Shown: piece by piece, positions 1 through 6,157 of the stretch
Position numbering within the stretch: position 1 is the first letter of the stretch
How the letters are laid out: each line of letters starts with the position of its first letter
Source of the DNA: Flavobacteriales bacterium UBA5939
Lineage (GTDB): Bacteria; Bacteroidota; Bacteroidia; Flavobacteriales; Schleiferiaceae
Reading direction: 5' to 3'
NCBI GenBank assembly: GCA_002430755.1
Contig: DJCX01000018.1
Location: forward strand, 6,959-16,630
Length of the DNA: 9,672 nt
Made by a program: the position numbers and the translations under genes
The notes under the pieces: model-generated
The model's database searches: none
Told to the model about the DNA's origin: nothing
What the model saw: only the letters and a program-made list of their open reading frames with translations

Positions 1-737
1 CCGATCACGAACTTTCCGGTAGGGTTGATGTGGTATTTGATGTCGTCACCGAATAAGGCTTGAATATCTTGAGGAAGCTCAGCCTTGACACGAGGGATAA
101 CTATATTCACGATATCCTCCTTGATTTTTGCGAGCATGACTTCATCATTTGAATCAAAATTGTCGTGCTGTGTACTTACTACAATTGCTTCGATGCGCTC
201 AGGGCGGTTATCGTCGCTGTATTGAATGGTTACTTGTGATTTAGCATCTGGGCGTAGGTAAGGAATCTCCGTTGCCTCACGACGAATCTCTGCCAAAACT
301 TGTAGGATTCGGTGACTCAGATCCAATGCAAGTGGCATGTAGTTCTCAGTTTCGTTTGATGCATAACCGAACATCATACCTTGATCGCCAGCACCTTGAT
401 CTTCAGGATTACCGCGGTCTACACCACGATTGATATCGTCACTTTGCTCGTGTATAGCACTTAGGATACCACACGAGTTGGCATCGAACATGTATTCACT
501 TTTGGTGTAACCGATTTTTTCAATCACACCACGAGTGATGCGCTGAACGTCTAGGTAAGCATTAGACTTCACCTCACCAGCGAGAACAACTTGACCTGTA
601 GTAACGAGGGTTTCACAGGCTACTTTTGAGTTTGGATCAAAGGCCAAGAAGTGGTCAATGATAGAGTCAGAAATTTGATCGGCTACCTTATCTGGGTGCC
701 CCTCGGAGACACTTTCAGATGTAAAGAAATAAGACAT
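1..737 (-). CDS. metK: S-adenosylmethionine synthetase (methionine adenosyltransferase), 3' end beyond window
   Basis: The enzyme makes SAM from methionine and ATP in the cytoplasm. Translation from the ATG at 737-735 begins MSYFFTSESVSEGHPDKVAD, which contains the family's N-terminal ATP/Mg-binding motif GHPDK (residues 13-17) followed by DQISD. DQGAGDQGMMFGYA lies at about residues 113-126. The visible part ends in INPTGKFVIG, just before the conserved glycine-rich C-terminal third. About 245 residues are present; family members are usually 380-420, so the rest lies left of position 1. The start matches the family N-terminus and follows AAGGAAGAG, a weak Shine-Dalgarno. The gene is divergent from the metH operon, and its leader holds a SAM-II-like aptamer, implying feedback by its own product. 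No internal frameshift was seen. Identification is near certain. Confidence 0.97.
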   Translation of the reverse strand, partial: MSYFFTSESVSEGHPDKVADQISDSIIDHFLAFDPNSKVACETLVTTGQVVLAGEVKSNAYLDVQRITRGVIEKIGYTKSEYMFDANSCGILSAIHEQSDDINRGVDRGNPEDQGAGDQGMMFGYASNETENYMPLALDLSHRILQVLAEIRREATEIPYLRPDAKSQVTIQYSDDNRPERIEAIVVSTQHDNFDSNDEVMLAKIKEDIVNIVIPRVKAELPQDIQALFGDDIKYHINPTGKFVI

Positions 738-808
738 CTCTTCCTTTTTATTAGGGTTATTTTAATCTAGTCTAATGGGGGAGAAGGCTGCTTGCCAAGT
801 GAGATGCT
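735..808 (-). promoter_or_regulatory. metK leader expression platform (predicted start-codon masking)
   Basis: Seen in sequence: minus-strand GCAAGCAG (795-788) is a perfect 8-nt complement of CTGCTTGC (846-839) in the SAM-II loop. AGCAT (808-804) complements ATGCT (824-820), which overlaps the conserved GCTAAA. The same CATCTC (806-801) is also a perfect complement of GAGATG (740-735), which contains the metK start codon. Further possible helices are CUUCU (786-782) with GGAAG (744-740), and ATTAG (776-772) with CTAAT (754-750). Inference: without SAM the downstream strand pairs back onto the aptamer and the start is free. With SAM the pseudoknot releases CATCTC, which masks the start codon. 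Confidence 0.6.
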
Positions 809-810
809 GG

Positions 811-860
811 TCTGTATTTAGCATTTTTTACTGTGGTTGCAAGCAGTCAAATCCTTCCAC
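811..860 (-). promoter_or_regulatory. SAM-II riboswitch aptamer in the metK leader
   Basis: Read on the minus strand, this segment has the SAM-II (metA motif) layout. Stem P1 is GTGG (860-857) with CCAC (836-833). The loop carries GATTTGA (853-847) and CTTGC (843-839). After P1 comes an A-rich linker and then the conserved GCTAAA (822-817). Pseudoknot P2 can form from G840-C821, C839-G822 and U842-A819, with U841 facing U820 as at the known SAM site, plus CUG (846-844) with CAG (814-812). Established knowledge: SAM-II occurs in Alphaproteobacteria and some Bacteroidota upstream of methionine and SAM genes. Here it lies directly upstream of metK. Recognition is by eye against the remembered consensus; a covariance-model search was not possible. 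Confidence 0.8.
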
Positions 861-865
861 GGGGT

Positions 866-873
866 CAAAAGTA
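866..873 (-). promoter_or_regulatory. Putative metK promoter -7 element (TACTTTTG)
   Basis: TACTTTTG matches the Bacteroidota -7 consensus TAnnTTTG exactly. It lies six bases upstream of the first P1 base of the SAM-II aptamer (860), so transcription would start at about the first aptamer nucleotide. No well-spaced -33 TTG/TTTG is evident; the nearest TTG (901-899) has a 25-bp spacer, which is longer than usual. Position relative to the aptamer is the main support. Confidence 0.55.
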
Positions 874-926
874 GAAAAGAAATTAGTTTTTCTCACCCCA
901 AGGACTAAAAAATCAAAAAATCCGCC

Positions 927-934
927 TAATTTTA
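927..934 (+). promoter_or_regulatory. Putative metH operon promoter -7 element (TAATTTTA)
   Basis: TAATTTTA differs from the TAnnTTTG consensus only in the last base. It lies six bases upstream of the first SAM-I P1 base (941), mirroring the arrangement on the metK side. No convincing -33 TTG was found upstream; the region is A-rich. Support comes mostly from position, so confidence is moderate. Confidence 0.4.
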
Positions 935-940
935 CGCCGC

Positions 941-1031
941 TATCAAGAAAGACTGAGGGATTGGGCCCTGAGACGTCTTGGCAACCCGGAAGTGCCGGGT
1001 GCCACAACCCACCTCAAAAAGAGGAATGATA
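941..1031 (+). promoter_or_regulatory. SAM-I (S-box) riboswitch aptamer upstream of metH
   Basis: All four S-box helices can be traced. P1 is TATCA (941-945) with TGATA (1027-1031). P2a is AGAC (950-953) with GTCT (975-978). P2b is AGGG (956-959) with CCCT (966-969), with GA-rich kink-turn bases between P2a and P2b. P3 is CCCGG (985-989) with CCGGG (995-999). P4 is CCTC (1012-1015) with GAGG (1021-1024). The S-box pseudoknot can form from TGGG (962-965) and CCCA (1008-1011). Conserved strings AGGGATTGG, GGCAACC and GGTGCCA are present in the expected order. SAM binding to this family normally shuts expression off. It controls the metH-metF operon. Confidence 0.93.
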
Positions 1032-1087
1032 CGGATCACAGTTGCATCTCCACCTTTCTTTATAGCCACCTAACACTATTGGAGATG
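1023..1087 (+). promoter_or_regulatory. metH leader expression platform (predicted start-codon sequestration)
   Basis: CATCTCCA (1045-1052) is a perfect 8-nt complement of TGGAGATG (1080-1087), which spans the GGAG and the ATG of the first metH gene; the loop is 27 nt. The same CATCTCC can instead pair with GGAATG (1023-1028), bulging C1048. That alternative uses the 3' strands of P4 and P1, so it cannot coexist with the folded aptamer. Inference: a translational OFF switch, with the start free without SAM and masked with SAM. No terminator-like hairpin with a U-tract was seen between aptamer and start. Confidence 0.7.
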
Positions 1088-2077
1088 AGCGTTAAAAAGG
1101 CTTTACAAGAAAAAATTCTGGTTTTAGACGGTGCCATGGGTACCATGATTCAAGCGTATAAGTTTGAGGAGGAAGATTATCGAGGCGAACGATTCAAAGA
1201 ATACGCACATCCGCTCAAAGGCAACAACGACCTCTTGGTTATTACGCAGCCTCAAGCCATTGAAGATATTCACCTTGCTTATCTAGAGGCAGGCGCTGAT
1301 ATCTTAGAGACCAATACCTTCAATGCGAATTCTATTTCTATGGAGGATTACCACATGAGTACTCTCGTGGAAGAACTCAACGTGCAGGCCGTTGCTTGCG
1401 CACGTCGTGCTATCGAACGTTATCAGGCGGCAGGGGGTCAAGGGCCTAAGTTCATTGCAGGTTCTGTTGGGCCTACAAATAAGACAGCGTCGTTAAGTCC
1501 TGATGTCAATAACCCGGGCTACCGAGCAGTGACCTTTGACGATCTCAAGAATACCTACTTTGAGCAATGTGAAGCTCTAATTCAAGCAGGTGTAGATATC
1601 CTTCTCATTGAAACTGTTTTTGATACACTCAATGCAAAGGCCGCCCTGTTTGCAGCCCAAGACGCTATTGAAGCGAGCGGAAAGGAAGTTGAAATCATGT
1701 TGAGCGGGACTATTACAGATGCATCTGGACGTACACTTAGCGGTCAAACCACTGAAGCATTCTTAATCTCTGTAAGCCACTCACCATTGCTCAGTGTCGG
1801 TCTGAACTGTGCCTTGGGTGCCAAACAATTAATGCCTTATCTGCAAACATTAGATGCCAAAGCGCCGTTTGCTGTTAGTGCACACCCGAATGCAGGATTG
1901 CCAAATGCTTTTGGTGAATACGACGAAACCCCGGAGCAGATGGCTGCGCAGATAAAAGATTACTTGGATTTGAACTTGATCAATATCATTGGCGGTTGCT
2001 GTGGAACTTCACCGGCGCACATTAAAGCAATTGCTGACTTATCTAAAAATTACAGCCCAAGAACCTATGAGCACTAA
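1085..2077 (+). CDS. metH: Methionine synthase, homocysteine-binding subunit (split MetH, N-terminal part)
   Basis: The 330-residue product is a stand-alone homocysteine S-methyltransferase domain matching residues 1 to about 325 of ordinary one-piece MetH. It begins MSVKKALQEKILVLDGAMGT and contains GSVGPTNKTASLSPDV. The zinc-binding cysteines of the homocysteine site are present: Cys242 in GLNCALG and Cys305-Cys306 in GGCCGT near the C-terminus. The domain binds homocysteine thiolate and accepts the methyl group from methylcobalamin on the partner protein. The ATG at 1085 was chosen because it matches the family N-terminus; an in-frame GTG at 992 would start inside the riboswitch. The stop overlaps the next gene by 11 bp. 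GGAG abuts the ATG, too close for a normal Shine-Dalgarno. The gene is controlled by the upstream SAM-I leader. Confidence 0.95.
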   Translation: MSVKKALQEKILVLDGAMGTMIQAYKFEEEDYRGERFKEYAHPLKGNNDLLVITQPQAIEDIHLAYLEAGADILETNTFNANSISMEDYHMSTLVEELNVQAVACARRAIERYQAAGGQGPKFIAGSVGPTNKTASLSPDVNNPGYRAVTFDDLKNTYFEQCEALIQAGVDILLIETVFDTLNAKAALFAAQDAIEASGKEVEIMLSGTITDASGRTLSGQTTEAFLISVSHSPLLSVGLNCALGAKQLMPYLQTLDAKAPFAVSAHPNAGLPNAFGEYDETPEQMAAQIKDYLDLNLINIIGGCCGTSPAHIKAIADLSKNYSPRTYEH

Positions 2078-4724
2078 CCTTCCACCGCGTCCAATGCGCC
2101 TGAGTGGGTTGGAACCACTCGTAATTACTGAGGAGACCAACTTTGTTAATGTTGGGGAGCGCACGAACGTAACGGGTTCGCGCAAGTTTTTGCGTTTGAT
2201 CAAGGAACGTCAGTTTGACGAAGCCCTAGACATTGCGCGCGATCAAGTAGAAGGCGGCGCTCAAATCTTGGACGTGAATATGGACGAAGGGATGATCGAT
2301 GGGGTAGAAGCCATGACGACCTTCCTGAACCTTATTGCCGCAGAACCGGATATTGCACGCATTCCTATCATGATAGATTCTTCCAAATGGGAAATCATCG
2401 AGGCAGGATTGAAGTGCGTCCAAGGAAAATGTGTGGTTAACTCCATTTCCTTGAAGGGTGGAGAGGAAGAATTCATCCATCAAGCCACTACCATCAAGCG
2501 CTTCGGTGCTGCAGTCATTGTCATGGCATTTGATGAGGATGGCCAAGCAGATAACTACGAGCGTCGTATTGAAATTTGCGAGCGCTCTTATAAAGTGCTT
2601 ACTGAAAAGGTAGGCTTCCCACCGGAAGACATCATTTTCGATCCGAATATTTTCCCCGTAGCTACAGGAATGGAGGAACACCGCTTGAACGCATTGGACT
2701 TTTTCCGTGCGACCAAATGGATCCGTAAAAACCTTCCGTACGCTAAAGTGAGTGGAGGTGTGAGCAATGTGAGCTTTAGCTTCCGTGGCAATAACACGGT
2801 GCGAGAGGCCATGCATGCTTCTTTCTTGTACCACGCCATTCAAAATGGAATGAGCATGGGCATTGTGAACCCTACAATGCTCGAGGTTTACGAGGAAGTC
2901 GATAAAGATTTGATGACCTACATCGAGGATGTCCTTCTCGACCGTAGAGACGATGCGACAGAACGATTGCTTGAATTTGCGCAGACTGTAGAAGGTACAG
3001 TGAAGGACGAAGCAAAAGTTCTCGAGTGGCGTAACGATCCAGTTGCTAAGCGCTTGCAACACGCACTTATTAAGGGGATTACCGAATTTATTGACGAAGA
3101 TGTTGAAGAGGCACGCCAGCAGTTCGCGCGACCATTAGAAGTTATTGAGGGTCCTCTAATGGACGGAATGAATGTCGTCGGGGATCTTTTCGGAGAAGGG
3201 AAAATGTTCCTGCCTCAAGTAGTAAAGAGTGCCCGCGTGATGAAAAAGGCAGTTGCCTATCTATTGCCTTACCTCGAAGCCGAAAAAGCTGAAGGTGGTA
3301 GCTCAAGCGCCGGTAAAGTCTTACTTGCTACAGTGAAAGGCGATGTGCACGACATTGGTAAAAACATTGTTGGTGTAGTACTCGCATGTAACAACTTTGA
3401 AATCATTGACCTCGGGGTGATGGTGCCGCCAGAGAAGATTCTACAAGCTGCTCAGGAGCATCAAGTAGACATATTAGGGCTTAGTGGTCTAATCACACCG
3501 TCCTTGGATGAAATGATTCATATCGCCAAGGAAATGGAGCGCATGAACATGCACATCCCATTGCTTATTGGTGGCGCGACCACTTCAAGAGCGCATACTG
3601 CGGTGAAGATTGATCCAGAGTATAGCGGTGCGGTAATGCACGTAAGTGATGCCAGCCGTGCAGTAGGCGTGAGCTCTAAGCTACTTTCAAGCGCAGGGCC
3701 AACGTATGTATTGCAAGAGAAAGCCTCGCTTGAAAAGGTAAGAGAAGGGTACGCTAAGCAACGTGAGCGCAAAGCTTTAGTGCCTTTCGAATTTGCACAA
3801 CAGAACAAGCCAAAATTGGTCTTTGATACAACCACTATTCCTACGCCAAAATTCATTGGCAGCAGACAAGTGCACGATATTGCTGTGGGTGATATCATAC
3901 CATACATCGACTGGACACCGTTCTTCCAGACCTGGCAGCTATTTGGAAAGTACCCTAGAATTCTTGAGGATAATGTAGTGGGTGAGGAAGCCCAAAAGCT
4001 CTTTAAGGATGCCCAGTCCATGCTCCGGGATATCAAGAAGGGCGGATGGTTAACCCTCAAGGCAGCGTACGGTATTTTCCCTGCCAACAGTGCAGGAGAA
4101 GAGATTAAGCTTGGTCAAAATGGGGAATTAGGCAGCTTTTATGCCCTTCGTCAGACGGGTGAGAAATCTAAATTCCAAAGTTTAGCAGATTTTGTCGCTC
4201 CGGAAGGAAGTGTACAAGATTATGTAGGGTGTTTCGCAGTGACGGCGGGCTTGGATATGGAAGGTCCATTGAAGCGTTTTGAGGATGCGATGGACGATTA
4301 CAATGCATTGATGTTCAAAGCTTTGGCAGACCGATTGGCCGAAGCATTGGCAGAATACCTCCACCTTCGCATGCGTCGCGAGTTCTGGGGATATGCACCA
4401 GACGAGCAATTAACGAATGAAGATCTTATCGCAGAGAAATATAAGGGGATTCGTCCTGCTCCAGGATACCCAGCATGTCCAGACCACTTGGATAAAGAGA
4501 CCATTTTTGAGCTGTTGCAGGCTAAGGAAATAGGGATGTCATTGACTGAAAGTCTTGCCATGTACCCTGCGGCTAGTGTGAGCGGCTATTACTTCGCTCA
4601 TCCGGAAAGCAAATATTTCGCCGTGGGAAAATTAGCCAAAGATCAAGTAGAAGCTTATGCAGCAATGCGTGGCATCTCTGTGGAGCTTGCTGAGAAATGG
4701 TTGGCTCCGAATTTAAATTATTGA
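2067..4724 (+). CDS. metH: Methionine synthase, pterin/cobalamin/activation subunit (split MetH, C-terminal part)
   Basis: The 885-residue product carries the rest of cobalamin-dependent methionine synthase. The pterin domain (about residues 20-300) has NVGERTNVTGSRKF, DVNMDEGM and IMIDSSKW and binds 5-methyl-THF. The B12 cap (about 325-410) has RPLEVIEG and MFLPQVV. The B12 Rossmann domain (about 415-550) has the DxHxxG motif at 426-431, with His428 as the cobalt ligand, then GLSGLITPSLDEM and LLIGGATTS. The activation domain (about 580-885) has the SAM-binding RxxxGY at Arg796-Tyr801, so reductive reactivation with SAM should work. The two pieces sum to 1215 residues, close to the one-piece enzyme. 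The ATG at 2067 gives MSTNLPPRPMRLSGLEPL; it overlaps the upstream stop, suggesting translational coupling. No missing domain or frameshift was seen; the split is a clean domain boundary. Confidence 0.96.
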   Translation: MSTNLPPRPMRLSGLEPLVITEETNFVNVGERTNVTGSRKFLRLIKERQFDEALDIARDQVEGGAQILDVNMDEGMIDGVEAMTTFLNLIAAEPDIARIPIMIDSSKWEIIEAGLKCVQGKCVVNSISLKGGEEEFIHQATTIKRFGAAVIVMAFDEDGQADNYERRIEICERSYKVLTEKVGFPPEDIIFDPNIFPVATGMEEHRLNALDFFRATKWIRKNLPYAKVSGGVSNVSFSFRGNNTVREAMHASFLYHAIQNGMSMGIVNPTMLEVYEEVDKDLMTYIEDVLLDRRDDATERLLEFAQTVEGTVKDEAKVLEWRNDPVAKRLQHALIKGITEFIDEDVEEARQQFARPLEVIEGPLMDGMNVVGDLFGEGKMFLPQVVKSARVMKKAVAYLLPYLEAEKAEGGSSSAGKVLLATVKGDVHDIGKNIVGVVLACNNFEIIDLGVMVPPEKILQAAQEHQVDILGLSGLITPSLDEMIHIAKEMERMNMHIPLLIGGATTSRAHTAVKIDPEYSGAVMHVSDASRAVGVSSKLLSSAGPTYVLQEKASLEKVREGYAKQRERKALVPFEFAQQNKPKLVFDTTTIPTPKFIGSRQVHDIAVGDIIPYIDWTPFFQTWQLFGKYPRILEDNVVGEEAQKLFKDAQSMLRDIKKGGWLTLKAAYGIFPANSAGEEIKLGQNGELGSFYALRQTGEKSKFQSLADFVAPEGSVQDYVGCFAVTAGLDMEGPLKRFEDAMDDYNALMFKALADRLAEALAEYLHLRMRREFWGYAPDEQLTNEDLIAEKYKGIRPAPGYPACPDHLDKETIFELLQAKEIGMSLTESLAMYPAASVSGYYFAHPESKYFAVGKLAKDQVEAYAAMRGISVELAEKWLAPNLNY

Positions 4725-4725
4725 T

Positions 4726-5679
4726 ATGAAGATTACTGATATACTAGCGAATGCTAAAGGGTGTGAATTCACCTTTGAAATTTTACCGCCGCTAAAAGGG
4801 CAGAAGGCCCAAGAAATTTTCGACAATATTGATCCGTTAATGGAATTCAAGCCCCCGTTTATTGACGTGACCTATCACAGAGAGGAAACGGTATATAAGC
4901 GTCTTCCAAACGGTCTATTGCAAGAAAAGGTGGTGCGAAAGCGTCCAGGTACTGTGGGAATCTGTGCGGCGTTAATGCACCGTTACCAAACGGAGGCGGT
5001 TCCTCATGTACTTTGCGGTGGTTTTACTAAAGAGGACACTGAGAACGTGCTTATTGATCTCAATTTCCTTGGGATAGAGAACGTAGTGGCACTTCGTGGT
5101 GATCAGGCCAAAGGGGAGAGCTACTTCACTCCGAAACCGGACGGTAACAACTATGCTATTGACCTTGTGAAGCAAATTAATGATCTGAACCAAGGGAAGT
5201 ATTTAGACGAAGATCTTCAAAACTCTATGGCTACCGATTTCTGTATTGGCGTAGCTGGTTATCCTGAAAAGCACTTTGAGGCTCCATCTTTAAATATTGA
5301 TATTGAGCATCTTAAGGCTAAGGTTGAAGCCGGAGCAGATTATATCGTGACACAGCTATTCTTCGACAATAGTAAGTTCTTTGCCTTTGTAGACAAATGT
5401 CGTGAGGCAGGTATCACGGTACCGATTGTTCCAGGTTTAAAACCGTTGGTTACTAAACGACAGTTGAGTATTCTTCCTCAGATTTTTCACGTAGATATTC
5501 CTGATACCTTGGCTATTGAAGCGTTAAAATGTAAAGACAATGCTCAGGTACGTCAATTAGGTATTGAATGGTGTATCCAACAAAGCAAGGAGCTTAAGGA
5601 TGCAGGAGTCCCTGTGCTGCACTACTACAGCATGGGTAAAAGCAAGAATATATACGAAATCGCAAAGGCGATTTTCTAA
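4726..5679 (+). CDS. metF: 5,10-methylenetetrahydrofolate reductase
   Basis: The 317-residue product is a MetF-type FAD-dependent TIM-barrel reductase that turns 5,10-methylene-THF into 5-methyl-THF, the methyl donor for the MetH encoded just upstream. Visible motifs are FTFEILPP (catalytic-type Glu18), DVTYHREE, VLCGGFTKED, the ENVVALRGD signature, and EAGADYIVTQLFFDN followed by PIVPGLKPL. Length is normal for a bacterial MetF (about 290-320). The ATG lies 1 bp after the stop of the second metH gene and lacks an evident Shine-Dalgarno, so coupling is likely. It is the last gene of the SAM-I-controlled operon and ends 2 bp from the stop of an opposing gene. Confidence 0.96.
   Translation: MKITDILANAKGCEFTFEILPPLKGQKAQEIFDNIDPLMEFKPPFIDVTYHREETVYKRLPNGLLQEKVVRKRPGTVGICAALMHRYQTEAVPHVLCGGFTKEDTENVLIDLNFLGIENVVALRGDQAKGESYFTPKPDGNNYAIDLVKQINDLNQGKYLDEDLQNSMATDFCIGVAGYPEKHFEAPSLNIDIEHLKAKVEAGADYIVTQLFFDNSKFFAFVDKCREAGITVPIVPGLKPLVTKRQLSILPQIFHVDIPDTLAIEALKCKDNAQVRQLGIEWCIQQSKELKDAGVPVLHYYSMGKSKNIYEIAKAIF
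5657..5675. terminator. Possible bidirectional intrinsic terminator between metF and the opposing cluster
   Basis: AAATCGC (5657-5663) and GCGATTT (5668-5674) form a perfect 7-bp stem with a 4-nt loop. The A-run on one side and T-run on the other make it terminator-like on either strand, though the U-tracts are short and partly in the stem. It lies in the last codons of metF and just past the stop of the leftward gene, where a shared terminator for convergent units would be expected. Confidence 0.45.
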
Positions 5680-5681
5680 AC

Positions 5682-6155
5682 CTAGAAGTATTTCGCAGCC
5701 CAGCTATCCGCAAGGTCTAATGTACCCATGCCGCTTTCTTTTAAAGTAGCCGCAGTGGTGTTCATGATTTGGGTGTTGGGTCCAATTTTTCCTTCAGCAA
5801 TCCCCGCCTTCAGTTCTGCGGTAGAATAGGAGGTAAATGTTCCGTTCTCCATAACGTGCACGAGCATGCGATTGAAGAAATCTAGATCGTGATTTTCGCC
5901 AAATTCCTGAAGCAAGTGAACGCTTTTGTCGATACTACACCCTGTAGCTTGTTGCTGGCTTTCATCGACGGCTATGATCAAAAATTGATTTGCAATGATC
6001 CGGTACGCTGCTGCTAGCTGTGCGCCATGGGCCTTCCAGCCACCTACGAATTCATCCATGATTCCTCTAAGTTCCTCGGCTTGAGCGGCACTCATGGGTG
6101 TTTTTAGACCATAAAACCACATGCGTGATTCTGGATTCATCGTGTGCATTCCCAT
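5682..6155 (-). CDS. Conserved hypothetical protein (157 residues), last gene of the leftward cluster
   Basis: I recognise this as a small conserved Bacteroidota protein; as I recall, relatives are often labelled 'ABC transporter ATPase'. No Walker A (GxxxxGK[ST]) or ABC signature is visible, so that label is not supported. It is soluble in appearance, with no signal peptide or membrane segment. It is rich in aromatic and acidic residues, with a Cys74 (ATGCS), a central hydrophobic strand (QFLIIAVDES) and a C-terminal segment TLDLADSWAAKYF. The ATG at 6155 lies 2 bp after the stop of the CCG-domain gene; in-frame ATGs at 6149 and 6140 are alternatives. Its position suggests co-expression with the Fe-S oxidoreductase genes. 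Function unknown. Confidence 0.85.
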   Translation of the reverse strand: MGMHTMNPESRMWFYGLKTPMSAAQAEELRGIMDEFVGGWKAHGAQLAAAYRIIANQFLIIAVDESQQQATGCSIDKSVHLLQEFGENHDLDFFNRMLVHVMENGTFTSYSTAELKAGIAEGKIGPNTQIMNTTAATLKESGMGTLDLADSWAAKYF

Positions 6156-6157
6156 AA

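Noticed and set aside
804..830. ATGCT...AGCAT hairpin followed by a T-run, looking like a rho-independent terminator on the plus strand
   Set aside because: No plus-strand transcript is expected to end here. On the minus strand the same bases are the conserved GCTAAA strand of the SAM-II aptamer and its recapture sequence, which explains them better.
775..1029. An 84-codon plus-strand open frame across the metK/metH intergenic region
   Set aside because: It runs antisense through the SAM-II aptamer and straight through the SAM-I aptamer, and its translation is low-complexity; the region is explained by RNA structure.
992..1084. N-terminal extension of the first metH gene from an in-frame GTG at 992
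   Set aside because: It would start inside SAM-I helix P3, and the extra residues do not resemble MetH; the ATG at 1085 matches the family N-terminus.
2226..3062. A 278-codon open frame antisense to the second metH gene
   Set aside because: It lies wholly opposite a strongly conserved coding sequence; its translation resembles no family and it has no leader or start context. It is a codon-bias shadow.
3518..4087. A 189-codon antisense open frame within the second metH gene
   Set aside because: Same reasoning: fully covered by conserved MetH domains on the plus strand.
1085..4724. Possible sequencing frameshift splitting metH
   Set aside because: The break falls exactly at a domain boundary with a proper stop and an overlapping ATG, and the same split is, as I recall, known in related bacteria.
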